Positions 41,817 to 49,731 of a stretch of DNA of 64,000 bases are shown here, one piece after another (position 1 is the stretch's first letter; each line of letters starts with the position of its first letter). This stretch comes from Bradyrhizobium mercantei (GTDB taxonomy: Bacteria; Pseudomonadota; Alphaproteobacteria; Rhizobiales; Xanthobacteraceae), in contig NZ_MKFI01000004.1 of NCBI RefSeq assembly GCF_001982635.1, positions 303,609 through 367,608 on the forward strand, read 5' to 3'. The notes under the pieces are model-generated. The model worked only from the letters and a program-made list of their open reading frames with translations, had not been told where the DNA came from and did not search any database. The position numbers and the translations under genes are program-made.

Positions 41817-42473
41817 ATGAGCGAAACAAAGCTTCGTGAGGACATCTGCCGTTTCGGCCGCTCGCTGTTCGAGCGCGGGCTGACGCCGGGATCCTCGGGC
41901 AATATCAGCGTCCGGCTCGACGATGGCGGCTGGCTGGTGACGCCGACCAACGCCTCGCTCGGCTTCCTCGATCCGGCGAAAATGTCGCGGCTCGACGCCA
42001 ACGGCCGGCTGGTCTCCGGCGATGCCCCGACCAAGGAAGTGCCGCTGCACACCGCGCTCTACCAGACCCGCACCAGCGCCGGCGCCGTGGTCCATCTGCA
42101 CTCGACCCAGTCGGTCGCACTCTCGATGCTGCCCGAGGTCGACCCGCGCGCCGTGTTGCCGGCGATGACGGCCTATTATGTCATGAAGTGCGGCCAGACC
42201 GCGCTGGTGCCGTATTATCGCCCCGGCGACCCCGCCGTGGCCGACGCGATCAGGGGGCTGGCCGGGAAATATTCATCGGTGCTGCTCGCCAATCACGGCC
42301 CCGTCGTCTCCGGCGACACGCTGGAAGCGGCGGTGTTCGCGACCGAGGAGCTGGAGGAAACCGCCAAACTCTATCTGCTGCTGCGCGGGCTGAACCCGCG
42401 CTATCTCTCGCCCGAACAGGTGGCGGATTTGACCAGGACATTCGGGCTCGTGCTGCCGGATCAACCTCACTAG
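41817..42473 (+). CDS. otnC: 3-oxo-tetronate 4-phosphate decarboxylase
   Basis: Class II aldolase/adducin-fold protein of 218 residues: SSGNISVRL, the acidic KEVPLHTALY and metal-binding VVHLHSTQSVALS, and LLANHGPVV. It decarboxylates the phosphorylated 3-oxo acid to dihydroxyacetone phosphate, the last step of the route. It is divergent from ltnD-otnI-otnK, so the pathway is split over two transcripts sharing a 195-base control region. The ATG at 41817 has only a diffuse purine-rich leader (AAGGAAAGCG repeated). Confidence 0.93.
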   Translation: MSETKLREDICRFGRSLFERGLTPGSSGNISVRLDDGGWLVTPTNASLGFLDPAKMSRLDANGRLVSGDAPTKEVPLHTALYQTRTSAGAVVHLHSTQSVALSMLPEVDPRAVLPAMTAYYVMKCGQTALVPYYRPGDPAVADAIRGLAGKYSSVLLANHGPVVSGDTLEAAVFATEELEETAKLYLLLRGLNPRYLSPEQVADLTRTFGLVLPDQPH

Positions 42474-42490
42474 ATCAAGCGGAGGATCGT

Positions 42491-42793
42491 ATGCGGAAGA
42501 CAGTTATGATGAAGTTCACGGGCTTGGCATTAGCGGCGCCGTTCGCCGTCGGCCTTGCGGCATCGGACGCACGGACCGAAGAGACCTTGCCAGGCATGCT
42601 GGCAACCCAGCTGCGCGCGCAGGGCTATGCCTGCGACAAGCCGCTCAAGGCCGAGCGGGACGACAAGCTCTCCAAGCCCGACAACGAGGCGTGGACGCTG
42701 ACCTGCAGCAACGCCACCTACCGCATCAGCCGCGTGCCCGATCTCGCCGCCAAGGTCGAGAAGGTCGAAGAGGCTAAGGAACAGGGCAAGTAG
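42491..42793 (+). CDS. Small exported protein of unknown function
   Basis: A 100-residue protein with a signal peptide (MKFTGLALAAPFAVGLAASDA, cleavage likely near DA-RTEE). The mature part has two cysteines, YACDKPLKAERDD and WTLTCSNATYRISRVPD, likely forming a disulfide, and a charged helix at the end (AAKVEKVEEAKEQGK). I do not recognise a named domain; many Rhizobiales encode such small periplasmic proteins. GGAGGATCG immediately precedes the ATG, 18 bases after otnC, so it is probably co-transcribed. Confidence 0.82.
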   Translation: MRKTVMMKFTGLALAAPFAVGLAASDARTEETLPGMLATQLRAQGYACDKPLKAERDDKLSKPDNEAWTLTCSNATYRISRVPDLAAKVEKVEEAKEQGK

Positions 42794-42814
42794 GCTGCGT
42801 GGGCTGGCTCGGTA

Positions 42815-42884
42815 GTAGCCCGCATGAGCGCAGCGATATGCGGGACCAGCGCTCCCGGATGTCGCTTCGCTCATCCGGGCTACG
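42815..42884. repeat. Inverted repeat GTAGCCCGCATG...CATCCGGGCTAC (family E)
   Basis: GTAGCCCGCATGAGCGCAGC on the left, GCTTCGCTCATCCGGGCTAC on the right, following the small exported protein. Confidence 0.65.
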
Positions 42885-42907
42885 AGCTACTCGCTACAAA
42901 CTCCGGC

Positions 42908-43038
42908 GTCATCCTGAGGTGCGAGCGGAGCGAGCCTCGAAGGATGGGGTTACGGCGGTGTGTGCGGCCATCCTTCGAGGCGCGCCGAAGAGGCGCGCAC
43001 CTCCAGCGACAAAGGCTTCGCCTTTGCGCGGGGATGAC
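42908..43038. repeat. Inverted repeat GTCATCC...GGATGAC (family F)
   Basis: Compound element with GTCATCCTGAGGTGCGAGCG, CCTCGAAGGATGG / CCATCCTTCGAGG, and GCAAAGGC/GCCTTTGC-type inner pairs near its right end. It lies between the small exported protein and the convergent livF. Confidence 0.65.
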
Positions 43039-43065
43039 GTCTGAGTGCGCGGATGTGCCCTTCCG

Positions 43066-43770
43066 TCAAAGCCCCAGATACGCCTTGCGCACGTCGGGAT
43101 TGCTGCTGATCTCGGCTGCCGTGCCCTGCATCAGCACGCGGCCGGTTTGCAGGATGTAGGCGCGGTCGGCGATCTCGAGGCATTCGGCCATGCGCTGCTC
43201 GACGATCAGGACCGTCATGCCGGCGTCGCGGATGCGCTTCACGGCCTGGAATATCTCATCGACCAGTTTCGGCATGATGCCCTGCGACGGCTCGTCGAGC
43301 ATCAGCAGGCGCGGCCGCGTCATCAGCGCGCGGCCGATCGCAAGCATCTGCTGCTCGCCGCCGGACAGCGTCTCGGCGCGCTGCTCGAGCCGTTCGCCGA
43401 GCCGCGGGAACAGATTGAACACCAGATCGAGCGGCGCATCGCGGTCGGACTTGCTGCGATAGAGGTAGCTGCCGAGCCGCAGATTGTCGCTTACCGACAG
43501 CCGCGGAAACAGCCGGCGGTTCTCCGGCACGAAGGCGATGCCGCCGGCCGTGATGACGTGCTGCGGCTGGCCGTCGATGCGCTTGCCGTCGAAGGTGACG
43601 GTGCCCGCGCGCGGGCGCTCGGCGCCGGCGATCGATTTCAGCAGCGTCGACTTGCCCGCACCGTTGGCGCCGGCGACGCAGACGATCTCGCCCTTGGTGA
43701 CGTCGATCGACACCGAGGAGATCGCGACCAGGCCCTGATAGGCGGTGGTGACTTCACGCACCGACAGCAT
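43066..43770 (-). CDS. livF: Second Liv-type ABC transporter ATPase (LivF)
   Basis: ATPase of 234 residues. Walker A GANGAGKS (34-41), signature LSGGEQQ (135-141), Walker B LLMLDE (155-160), Gln at the switch (VEQR). It is the last gene of the second Liv operon and overlaps livG by 17 bases. Compared with the first LivF of the window it is clearly a separate paralogue, not a recent copy. The C-terminus DVRKAYLGL is standard for LivF. Confidence 0.95.
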   Translation of the reverse strand: MLSVREVTTAYQGLVAISSVSIDVTKGEIVCVAGANGAGKSTLLKSIAGAERPRAGTVTFDGKRIDGQPQHVITAGGIAFVPENRRLFPRLSVSDNLRLGSYLYRSKSDRDAPLDLVFNLFPRLGERLEQRAETLSGGEQQMLAIGRALMTRPRLLMLDEPSQGIMPKLVDEIFQAVKRIRDAGMTVLIVEQRMAECLEIADRAYILQTGRVLMQGTAAEISSNPDVRKAYLGL

Positions 43771-44485
43771 GACGATCCCCGAGATAGGCGGAAATGACTT
43801 CCGGATTGCGGACGACCTCGTTGGGCTTGCCCTCGACCAGCACCTTGCCGAGATTGAGCACGATGGCGCGGTCGACCAGCGGCATCACGATTTCCATCAC
43901 ATGCTCGACCATCAGCACGGTGACGCCGGTGGCGCGCACCTTGCGCACCAGCTCGACGCCGGTCTGGGCCTCGACCGGCGTCAGCCCGGTGAGGACTTCG
44001 TCGAGCAGCAAAAGCTTCGGCTCGGTCGCCAGCGCGCGGGCAACTTCGAGTCGGCGCTTCTCCGACGGAACGAGATCGGCGGCGAGCTTATCGGCGCGCG
44101 CGGCAAGGCCGCAGAACTCGAGGACCTCATAGGCCTTCTGCCGCGCGATGCGCATCTTGGTGTTGCGGATCAGCGCGCCGACGATGACGTTGTCGATCAC
44201 GGTCATGGTCTCGAAACTCTTGACCACCTGGAAGGTGCGCCCGACGCCGCGCTGGCAGCGCTCCGCCGCCGGCAGCCTTGTGACGTCCTCGCCATCGAAG
44301 ATGATCGAGCCTTGGGTTGGCGGCAGCACACCCGCGATCAGGTTGAACAGCGTCGACTTGCCGGCGCCGTTCGGGCCGATCAGGCCGACGATCTCGCCGC
44401 GCCCGACCGAGATCGAGACGTCGCTGTTGGCGACGAGGCCGCCGAAGCGCTGCCAGACGCCACGGGTCTCCAGCAGAGCCGTCAT
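43754..44485 (-). CDS. livG: Second Liv-type ABC transporter ATPase (LivG)
   Basis: ATPase of 243 residues. Walker A GPNGAGKS (37-44), Walker B LLLLDE (158-163) and the switch His (VEHV) are normal. The signature is again degenerate: LVPSEKRR (138-145) in place of LSGGQ. The ATG at 44485 overlaps the livM stop by ATGA, which fixes the start. It forms the ATPase heterodimer with LivF. Confidence 0.95.
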   Translation of the reverse strand: MTALLETRGVWQRFGGLVANSDVSISVGRGEIVGLIGPNGAGKSTLFNLIAGVLPPTQGSIIFDGEDVTRLPAAERCQRGVGRTFQVVKSFETMTVIDNVIVGALIRNTKMRIARQKAYEVLEFCGLAARADKLAADLVPSEKRRLEVARALATEPKLLLLDEVLTGLTPVEAQTGVELVRKVRATGVTVLMVEHVMEIVMPLVDRAIVLNLGKVLVEGKPNEVVRNPEVISAYLGDRHAVGA

Positions 44486-45462
44486 CGTGCGGCCCCCTTG
44501 CGCAAGGAGAACACGCTGACCAGGCCGCGCGGCAGCGCCAGCGAGATCGCGACGATCAGCGCGCCATAGACGATCAGGTCGACGCCGCGGCCGGAGCCGC
44601 CGACGAACGAGCGCGTCAGCTCGGTGAGCGGGATCAGGATGACAGCGCCGAGCACCGGCCCCCATAGCGTACCGATACCGCCGAGCACCGCGGGCAGTGC
44701 CATCAGCAGCGAGAACTGGAAGCCCATCACGCTTTCAGGGTCGATATAGGACACGAACTGGGCGTAGAAGCTGCCGCCGACGGCGACCAGGAAGGCCGAG
44801 ACCGCCGCCGCGCCCATCTTGGAATTGAACACGACCACGCCGAGGCTTTCGGCGGCGTCCGGATTGTCCTTCACCGCGCGCCACCAATAGCCCCATTTGG
44901 AATCTTCCAGCCACCAGGTGACGAACCAGGCGATGCAGGCCAGCGCCAGCGCGAAATAGAAGTACGGCAGCTTCGAGCGGGTGAACTGGAATTTCAGCCA
45001 GCTGTCGCCCCGCACCGGGATATCGATGCCGAGCGCTGCGCCCGCCCAATCCCAGTTCTGGATCAAAAGCAGCGCGATTTCGGCGATCACGATGGTCGCG
45101 ATCACGAAATAATGCCCGCGCAGGCGGAAGCACGGATAGCCGAGCGCCATCGCGATCACGGCCGAGATCGCCCCGCCCGCCAGCATGCCGAACCACGGCA
45201 GCACGCCGAACTTGGTGAACAAGAGCGCCGTGGTATAGGCACCGAGCCCGAAATAGAGCGCATGGCCGAGCGAGATCTGTCCGCAATAGCCGGACAGGAT
45301 GTTCCAGCTCTGCGACAGCGCCGCATACATCAGCGTCAGCACCATGATGTTCTGGACGTAGACGTCCTTGACGAACAGCGGCACCAGCGCGGCGATCACC
45401 GCGAGGCAGGCCGCCATGATCAGGTCACGCCTGCGGCGTTGGGCGAAGTGGGTGTCCATCAC
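44482..45462 (-). CDS. livM: Second Liv-type ABC transporter permease (LivM)
   Basis: Inner-membrane permease of 326 residues with the LivM motif FRLRGHYFVIATIVIAEI and the coupling loop WRAVKDNPDAAESLGV. The charged insert RGDSWLKFQFTRSKLPYF in the middle is typical of one LivM subgroup. The start is either a GTG at 45462, overlapping the livH stop, or the ATG one codon later. Confidence 0.94.
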   Translation of the reverse strand: MMDTHFAQRRRRDLIMAACLAVIAALVPLFVKDVYVQNIMVLTLMYAALSQSWNILSGYCGQISLGHALYFGLGAYTTALLFTKFGVLPWFGMLAGGAISAVIAMALGYPCFRLRGHYFVIATIVIAEIALLLIQNWDWAGAALGIDIPVRGDSWLKFQFTRSKLPYFYFALALACIAWFVTWWLEDSKWGYWWRAVKDNPDAAESLGVVVFNSKMGAAAVSAFLVAVGGSFYAQFVSYIDPESVMGFQFSLLMALPAVLGGIGTLWGPVLGAVILIPLTELTRSFVGGSGRGVDLIVYGALIVAISLALPRGLVSVFSLRKGAAR

Positions 45463-46337
45463 ATCGATCCGAACAGGCCGCGCGGGCGGATGAAGACGAC
45501 CAGGAGATAGACGGCATAGATGCCGACCGATTTCAGCGACGGCGGCAGGATCAGCGCTGTTGTCGCCTCTACCAGCCCGACGATGATGCCGCCGGCAAAG
45601 GCGCCGAACACGCTGCCGAAGCCGCCGAGCGCCACGGTGACGTAGGCGATCAGGGCGAACGAGGCGCCGACGTCGGGATAGATGTAGAAGAAGATCGCCA
45701 TGATGGCGCCGGCGAGACCGACCAGCGCTGCACCCAGGCCCCAGCCCAGCGCGAACACCCGGTTCTTGTCGATGCCGACCAGCGCCACCGCGCCGGCGTC
45801 CTCGCGCGTCGCCTCCAGCGCCCGGCCGAAATCGGTACGGTTGATGAAGAAGTAGAGCGCGACGAAGGCCGCGATCGACAGCATCGCGCCGATCAGCTGC
45901 GGCTCCGGCAGATAGATGCCGGCGATCGACACCGTCTTGCCGCCGACCCAGGAGTTGGTGACGCTGCGGTAGTCGGGCGTGAAGAAGAACTGGGCGAGGC
46001 CCCGCATCACGATCGCAAGGCCGAAGGTCGAGAAGATCTGCACCATGCCGGCATTGGCCTTGGCGCGCATCGCGAAGCGGACGATCAACAGATAGACCAC
46101 CGCGCCGAACACGAACAAGGCCGCGGCGACCAGCGGCGCCGCGAGCAAGGGATCGATCGCGAAGAACGCGAACAGGAAGAAGGTCACGTACATCGCGATC
46201 ATCAGGAACTCGCCATGCGCGAAGTTCACGACGTCCATCAATCCGAAGATCAATGCGAGGCCTGCGGCGATCAGCCCGTAGAGCAGCCCCATCAGGAGGC
46301 CGCTCGCCAAACTCTGGATAATGGTCTCGGCTGTCAC
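45459..46337 (-). CDS. livH: Second Liv-type ABC transporter permease (LivH)
   Basis: Permease of 292 residues. GLALIFGLMDVVNFAHGEFLM is the LivH hallmark, and LEATREDAGAVALVGIDK is the coupling loop. The GTG at 46337 is preferred because GGGGCG precedes it and the protein then has normal length; the longer frame would start inside a repeat. The binding-protein gene is upstream on the same strand across that repeat. Confidence 0.93.
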   Translation of the reverse strand: MTAETIIQSLASGLLMGLLYGLIAAGLALIFGLMDVVNFAHGEFLMIAMYVTFFLFAFFAIDPLLAAPLVAAALFVFGAVVYLLIVRFAMRAKANAGMVQIFSTFGLAIVMRGLAQFFFTPDYRSVTNSWVGGKTVSIAGIYLPEPQLIGAMLSIAAFVALYFFINRTDFGRALEATREDAGAVALVGIDKNRVFALGWGLGAALVGLAGAIMAIFFYIYPDVGASFALIAYVTVALGGFGSVFGAFAGGIIVGLVEATTALILPPSLKSVGIYAVYLLVVFIRPRGLFGSM

Positions 46338-46368
46338 CGTTGCGCCCCGGTCAATGTATGGCCCCAGC

Positions 46369-46494
46369 GTCGTCCTGGCGAAAGCCAGGACCCATAACCA
46401 CAAATGCATCGGTAGGAAAGACAACAACCAATCATCGCAAAACGCCTGCCTGGGGTAATGGGTCCCGGGTCGCGCTTCGCTTGCCCGGGACGAC
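46369..46494. repeat. Two-armed hairpin repeat (family B, arms 1+2) inside the Liv operon
   Basis: Left arm GTCGTCCTGGCGAAAGCCAG with ACCCATAACCAC, right arm ATGGGTCCCGGG closing with CCCGGGACGAC. It lies between the binding-protein and livH genes, where a hairpin could lower expression of the membrane genes relative to the binding protein. Confidence 0.72.
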
Positions 46495-46512
46495 GAGAAC
46501 GTGGCCGACCGA

Positions 46513-47760
46513 TCAGCTGTTCATCGGCCAGATCGCCTCGGAGACGGCGGCCTGTTCCGGGAAGATCGTCACGAAGTTCTTCGCGGTATATTGCAGCAGC
46601 ACCGGATCGGCGAAGTTGTTTTGCCCCATCTCGTCGAACTTGACGCGCCGCCAGGGCATGATGGTGACGTCGCCCGGCATGTCGGTCGCAACCAGCGCCT
46701 CGCGGATCTTCTCGCCGTCGGTCGACTTGGCCCGGTTGACGGCATCAGCCATGATGATGAGGCCCATGAACTGGCGCGACGTATAGTCGTTGAAGTCCTT
46801 GCCGGACTTGGCGCGGTACATCTCGTTGATGAGACCGACCATCGGCCGCTTCTGCGCCAGGTCGAGCGAGAAGCTGCCGCGCGAGATCACGCCCTCGAGC
46901 TTGTCGCCAACCGCGTCATAAGTCGCCTTTTCCGAGAAGCCGGCGTCCTGCGCCATGATGTTCTTCGGCTTGTAGCCGAGCTCGGCCATGGTCTTGACCA
47001 GCAGGATCGAGTCGGTGGTGTAGCTCGACGGCATCAGCACGTCGGCATTGGCCGCCTTGAGCTGCTGCACCTCGGCGGTGAGCGACGGCGAGTTGGCGCG
47101 GTACTTGATGTCGGCCACGATCTTGTAGCCACGCTCGGCGGCGAGCTTGGTCTGCGCGTTCGCCGAATCGGTGCCGAAGATGGTGTCCTCGTGGAACAGC
47201 GCCAGCGTCTCGATCTTCTGGCCCTTCTTCTTCATCGCATCGAAGAAGTCGAACATCGCCGCCGAGAACATCTCGTCATGCGGCGAGGCGCGGAAATAGA
47301 ATTTGAGGCCGCGGCGATGCAGGCTCGGCGAGGAATTGTCGGCCGAGATGAACGGCACGCCGTAGCGCTCGCAGGTCTGGCTGACGGTGACGGCGACCGC
47401 GCTCTGATAGGTGCCGACGACGGCGCAGACCTTCTCCTGGGTGATCAGGCGCTCGGTCTCGGCGCGGCCCTTCTGCGGATCGGCCTGGTGGTCGGCGAAC
47501 ACCAGCTTGACCTTGGCGCCGCCGAGGCCGGACAGGCCCTCGCCCTTGGCGAGCGGCAGCGCGAAATCGTAGTTCTTGTTGATGATGTCGGCCGCGGTGT
47601 TGAAGGCATGCTGCGCGTCGACGCCGATCGCGGCGCTGGAGCCGGACAGCGGGTAGATCACGCCGATTGCCACTTCGCTGGTTTGCGCGCGCGCGGCAAT
47701 CGGGCCGAGGGCTGCGGCAGCGGTGGCACCCAGCAACACGTTACGGCGAGAGATCGTCAT
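46513..47760 (-). CDS. Periplasmic substrate-binding protein of the second Liv transporter
   Basis: Liv-type receptor of 415 residues exported by a twin-arginine signal (TISRRNVLLGATAAAALGPIAARA). The mature start EVAIGVIYPLSGSSAAIGVD is the family's ligand loop, and ALFHEDTIFGTDSANAQ starts the second lobe. A Tat signal on a Liv receptor is not rare in this family of bacteria. It is 85 bases after the D-glutamate-cyclase-like gene and 175 bases before livH. The ligand is unknown. Confidence 0.93.
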   Translation of the reverse strand: MTISRRNVLLGATAAAALGPIAARAQTSEVAIGVIYPLSGSSAAIGVDAQHAFNTAADIINKNYDFALPLAKGEGLSGLGGAKVKLVFADHQADPQKGRAETERLITQEKVCAVVGTYQSAVAVTVSQTCERYGVPFISADNSSPSLHRRGLKFYFRASPHDEMFSAAMFDFFDAMKKKGQKIETLALFHEDTIFGTDSANAQTKLAAERGYKIVADIKYRANSPSLTAEVQQLKAANADVLMPSSYTTDSILLVKTMAELGYKPKNIMAQDAGFSEKATYDAVGDKLEGVISRGSFSLDLAQKRPMVGLINEMYRAKSGKDFNDYTSRQFMGLIIMADAVNRAKSTDGEKIREALVATDMPGDVTIMPWRRVKFDEMGQNNFADPVLLQYTAKNFVTIFPEQAAVSEAIWPMNS

Positions 47761-47845
47761 TGAAATTTCCCCTTCAGCTCTGTTCTTATCGATGTGACGC
47801 TTGTAGCGCGCAGTAAAGCCTCAATGAATTGCACGAATTGCCTAT

Positions 47846-48664
47846 TCAGAGCACAGCGAGCTGCTTGTTCCTGAGATCGGTCACCAGCATCAGCCCCGGC
47901 GCATGCGTGATCGCAAACGGCGGCTTCGCAGCTGCGATCACCGATTGCGGCGTCACGCCACAGGCCCAGAACACCGGGATCTCGTCATCGGCCACCGGCA
48001 CCGCGTCGCCGTAATCGGGCTTGGCGATATCCTGGATGCCGATCGCATGCGGGTGGCCGAGATGCACGGGCGCGCCGTGCACCGACGGGAAGCGCGAGGT
48101 GATCTGCACCGCACGGATCGCATCCGCCGGCTTGAACGGGCGCATCGACACCACCATCGGTCCCGCGAACGGCCCCGACGGCTGGCAGGCGATGTTGGTC
48201 CGGTACATTGGCACACGCAAATTGCGTTCAATATGACGGATCGGCAGCCCGTCATCCAGCAGCGCCTCCTCGAACGAGTAGGAGCAGCCAAGCACGAAGG
48301 TGACGAGGTCGTCGCGCCAGTATTTGGTGATGTCGGTCGGCTCGTCCGCCACCTCGCCGTCGCGCCAGACCCGGTAGCGCGGCACGTCGGTGCGGATGTC
48401 GAGGTCGAGGCCGAGCGCGGGAATCCTGAAATCGCCGGCATCGGACATGCCGATGATCGGGCACGGCTTCGGATTGAGCTGGCAGAAGCGGTGGAAGGCG
48501 CCGGCGAGCTTCTCCGGCAGGATCGCGAGATTGCCCTGGACGAACCCGTTGGCGAGACCGGCCGTGGTGGCCGACGCCCCGCCGTCACGGCAGGCGCGCC
48601 GCGCTTCGACGCTCGCCAGCACCGGCTCCTCCTGAGATCGCTGCACTGCCGCAAAAACAGTCAT
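47846..48664 (-). CDS. DUF1445 / D-glutamate cyclase-like putative hydro-lyase
   Basis: UPF0317/YcsI family protein of 272 residues, with the family segments NGFVQGNLAILPEKLAGAF, FCQLNPKPCPIIGMSDAGDF, LVTFVLGCSYSFEEALLDDG and MYRTNIACQPSGPF. Mammalian DGLUCY, which contains this domain, converts D-glutamate to 5-oxo-D-proline; bacterial members are called putative hydro-lyases. It is the first gene of the leftward Liv operon, starting next to the LysR control region. AGGAGAATCCC precedes the ATG. It likely acts on a compound brought in by the transporter; the true substrate is unproven. Confidence 0.9.
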   Translation of the reverse strand: MTVFAAVQRSQEEPVLASVEARRACRDGGASATTAGLANGFVQGNLAILPEKLAGAFHRFCQLNPKPCPIIGMSDAGDFRIPALGLDLDIRTDVPRYRVWRDGEVADEPTDITKYWRDDLVTFVLGCSYSFEEALLDDGLPIRHIERNLRVPMYRTNIACQPSGPFAGPMVVSMRPFKPADAIRAVQITSRFPSVHGAPVHLGHPHAIGIQDIAKPDYGDAVPVADDEIPVFWACGVTPQSVIAAAKPPFAITHAPGLMLVTDLRNKQLAVL

Positions 48665-48738
48665 GGGATTCTCCTGCCCATAATCTCGACAAGGACAAAC
48701 CAACACCAAGCATGATATAATGTCTAATCGTCCTTTCT

Positions 48739-48768
48739 AATCAAAATCGATAAAGCAGATTTATCGAT
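48739..48768. promoter_or_regulatory. LysR-type operator and -35 box of the D-glutamate-cyclase/Liv operon
   Basis: ATCGATAAA-GCAGA-TTTATCGAT (48746-48768) is a perfect 9-bp inverted repeat that contains the LysR pattern T-N11-A (48751-48763). Two bases away, on the minus strand, TTGATT (48744-48739) can serve as the -35 of the leftward operon with an AT-rich -10 (TTATAT) about 18 bases on. This is the standard upstream position for LysR activation. Confidence 0.65.
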
Positions 48769-48784
48769 CGGGAAATTGCTTCCA

Positions 48785-49717
48785 ATGACGGACTTCCGCT
48801 CGATCGAAACATTCCTTTGGGTCGTCAAGCTCGGCAGCTTCCGCGGCGCCGCACAGCGGCTCAACACCACCCAGCCGGCGATCTCCCAGCGCATTGCCCA
48901 GCTCGAGCGCGAGATGGGCGTCAAGCTGTTGAACCGCGACCACCGGGTGGCCTCACCGACGCCGAGCGGACGGCTGATGATGATCTATGCCGAGAAGCTG
49001 ATCGGCCTGCGTTCGGAGATGATGGCCGAGGTCGGCGACCGTTCGGCGATGCGCGGCGCGCTGCGGCTCGGTGTCGCGGAGACCATCGTGCACACCTGGC
49101 TGCCGCGGCTCGTCAAGAGCGTCAACGAGATCTACCCGAACCTGTCGCTCGAGATCGAGGTCGACATCACGCCGAACCTGACGGCGCGGCTGCTGGCGCA
49201 GGAGATCGAGCTCGCCTTCGTGCTCGGACCGGTCTCGGCGTCCGGCGCGCACAACCATGTGCTGTGCGACTACCCGATCGGCTTCCTGGCAAGCCCCGCG
49301 CTCGGCCTCGGCGACGGCCCGGTGGCGCGGCAGGATATCGCGCGGTTTCCGATCATCACCTTTCCGCGCAAGACCCAGCCCTACGAGACCGTGCGCGCGC
49401 TGTTCAACGCGCCCGATTTGCCGCCGATCCGGCTGCACGCCTCCACCTCGCTCGCGACCGTGATCCACATGGCCAATGAAGGGCTTGGCATTGCGGTGAT
49501 CCCGGCGGCGATCGTCGAGAACGAGCTTGCCGACGGCCGGCTGCAACTGCTCGACACCGACCTCAAGCTGCCGCCCCTCACCTTCACCGCGAGCTGGCTT
49601 GCCTCGCCCGATGCGGTCGCCATCGAGCGCGTCGCCAATCTCGCCCGGCAGATCGCGCAGACCAGCGTGACGGTTGACGGCGCGAGAGTGTCGCGTCATG
49701 AAAAAACGGTCGCGTAA
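48785..49717 (+). CDS. LysR-family transcriptional regulator
   Basis: 310 residues: N-terminal winged helix-turn-helix (FLWVVKLGSFRGAAQRLNTTQPAISQRIAQLE, about 9-40) and a C-terminal effector domain of two lobes (from GALRLGVAETIVHTWLPRLV). It should control itself and the divergent D-glutamate-cyclase/Liv operon through the inverted repeat at 48746-48768. The effector is probably the transported compound or a product. The ATG at 48785 gives the normal family N-terminus. The next gene begins 14 bases after its stop, so regulator and catabolic genes are co-transcribed. Confidence 0.93.
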   Translation: MTDFRSIETFLWVVKLGSFRGAAQRLNTTQPAISQRIAQLEREMGVKLLNRDHRVASPTPSGRLMMIYAEKLIGLRSEMMAEVGDRSAMRGALRLGVAETIVHTWLPRLVKSVNEIYPNLSLEIEVDITPNLTARLLAQEIELAFVLGPVSASGAHNHVLCDYPIGFLASPALGLGDGPVARQDIARFPIITFPRKTQPYETVRALFNAPDLPPIRLHASTSLATVIHMANEGLGIAVIPAAIVENELADGRLQLLDTDLKLPPLTFTASWLASPDAVAIERVANLARQIAQTSVTVDGARVSRHEKTVA

Positions 49718-49731
49718 AGGGAAGAGCCGCA

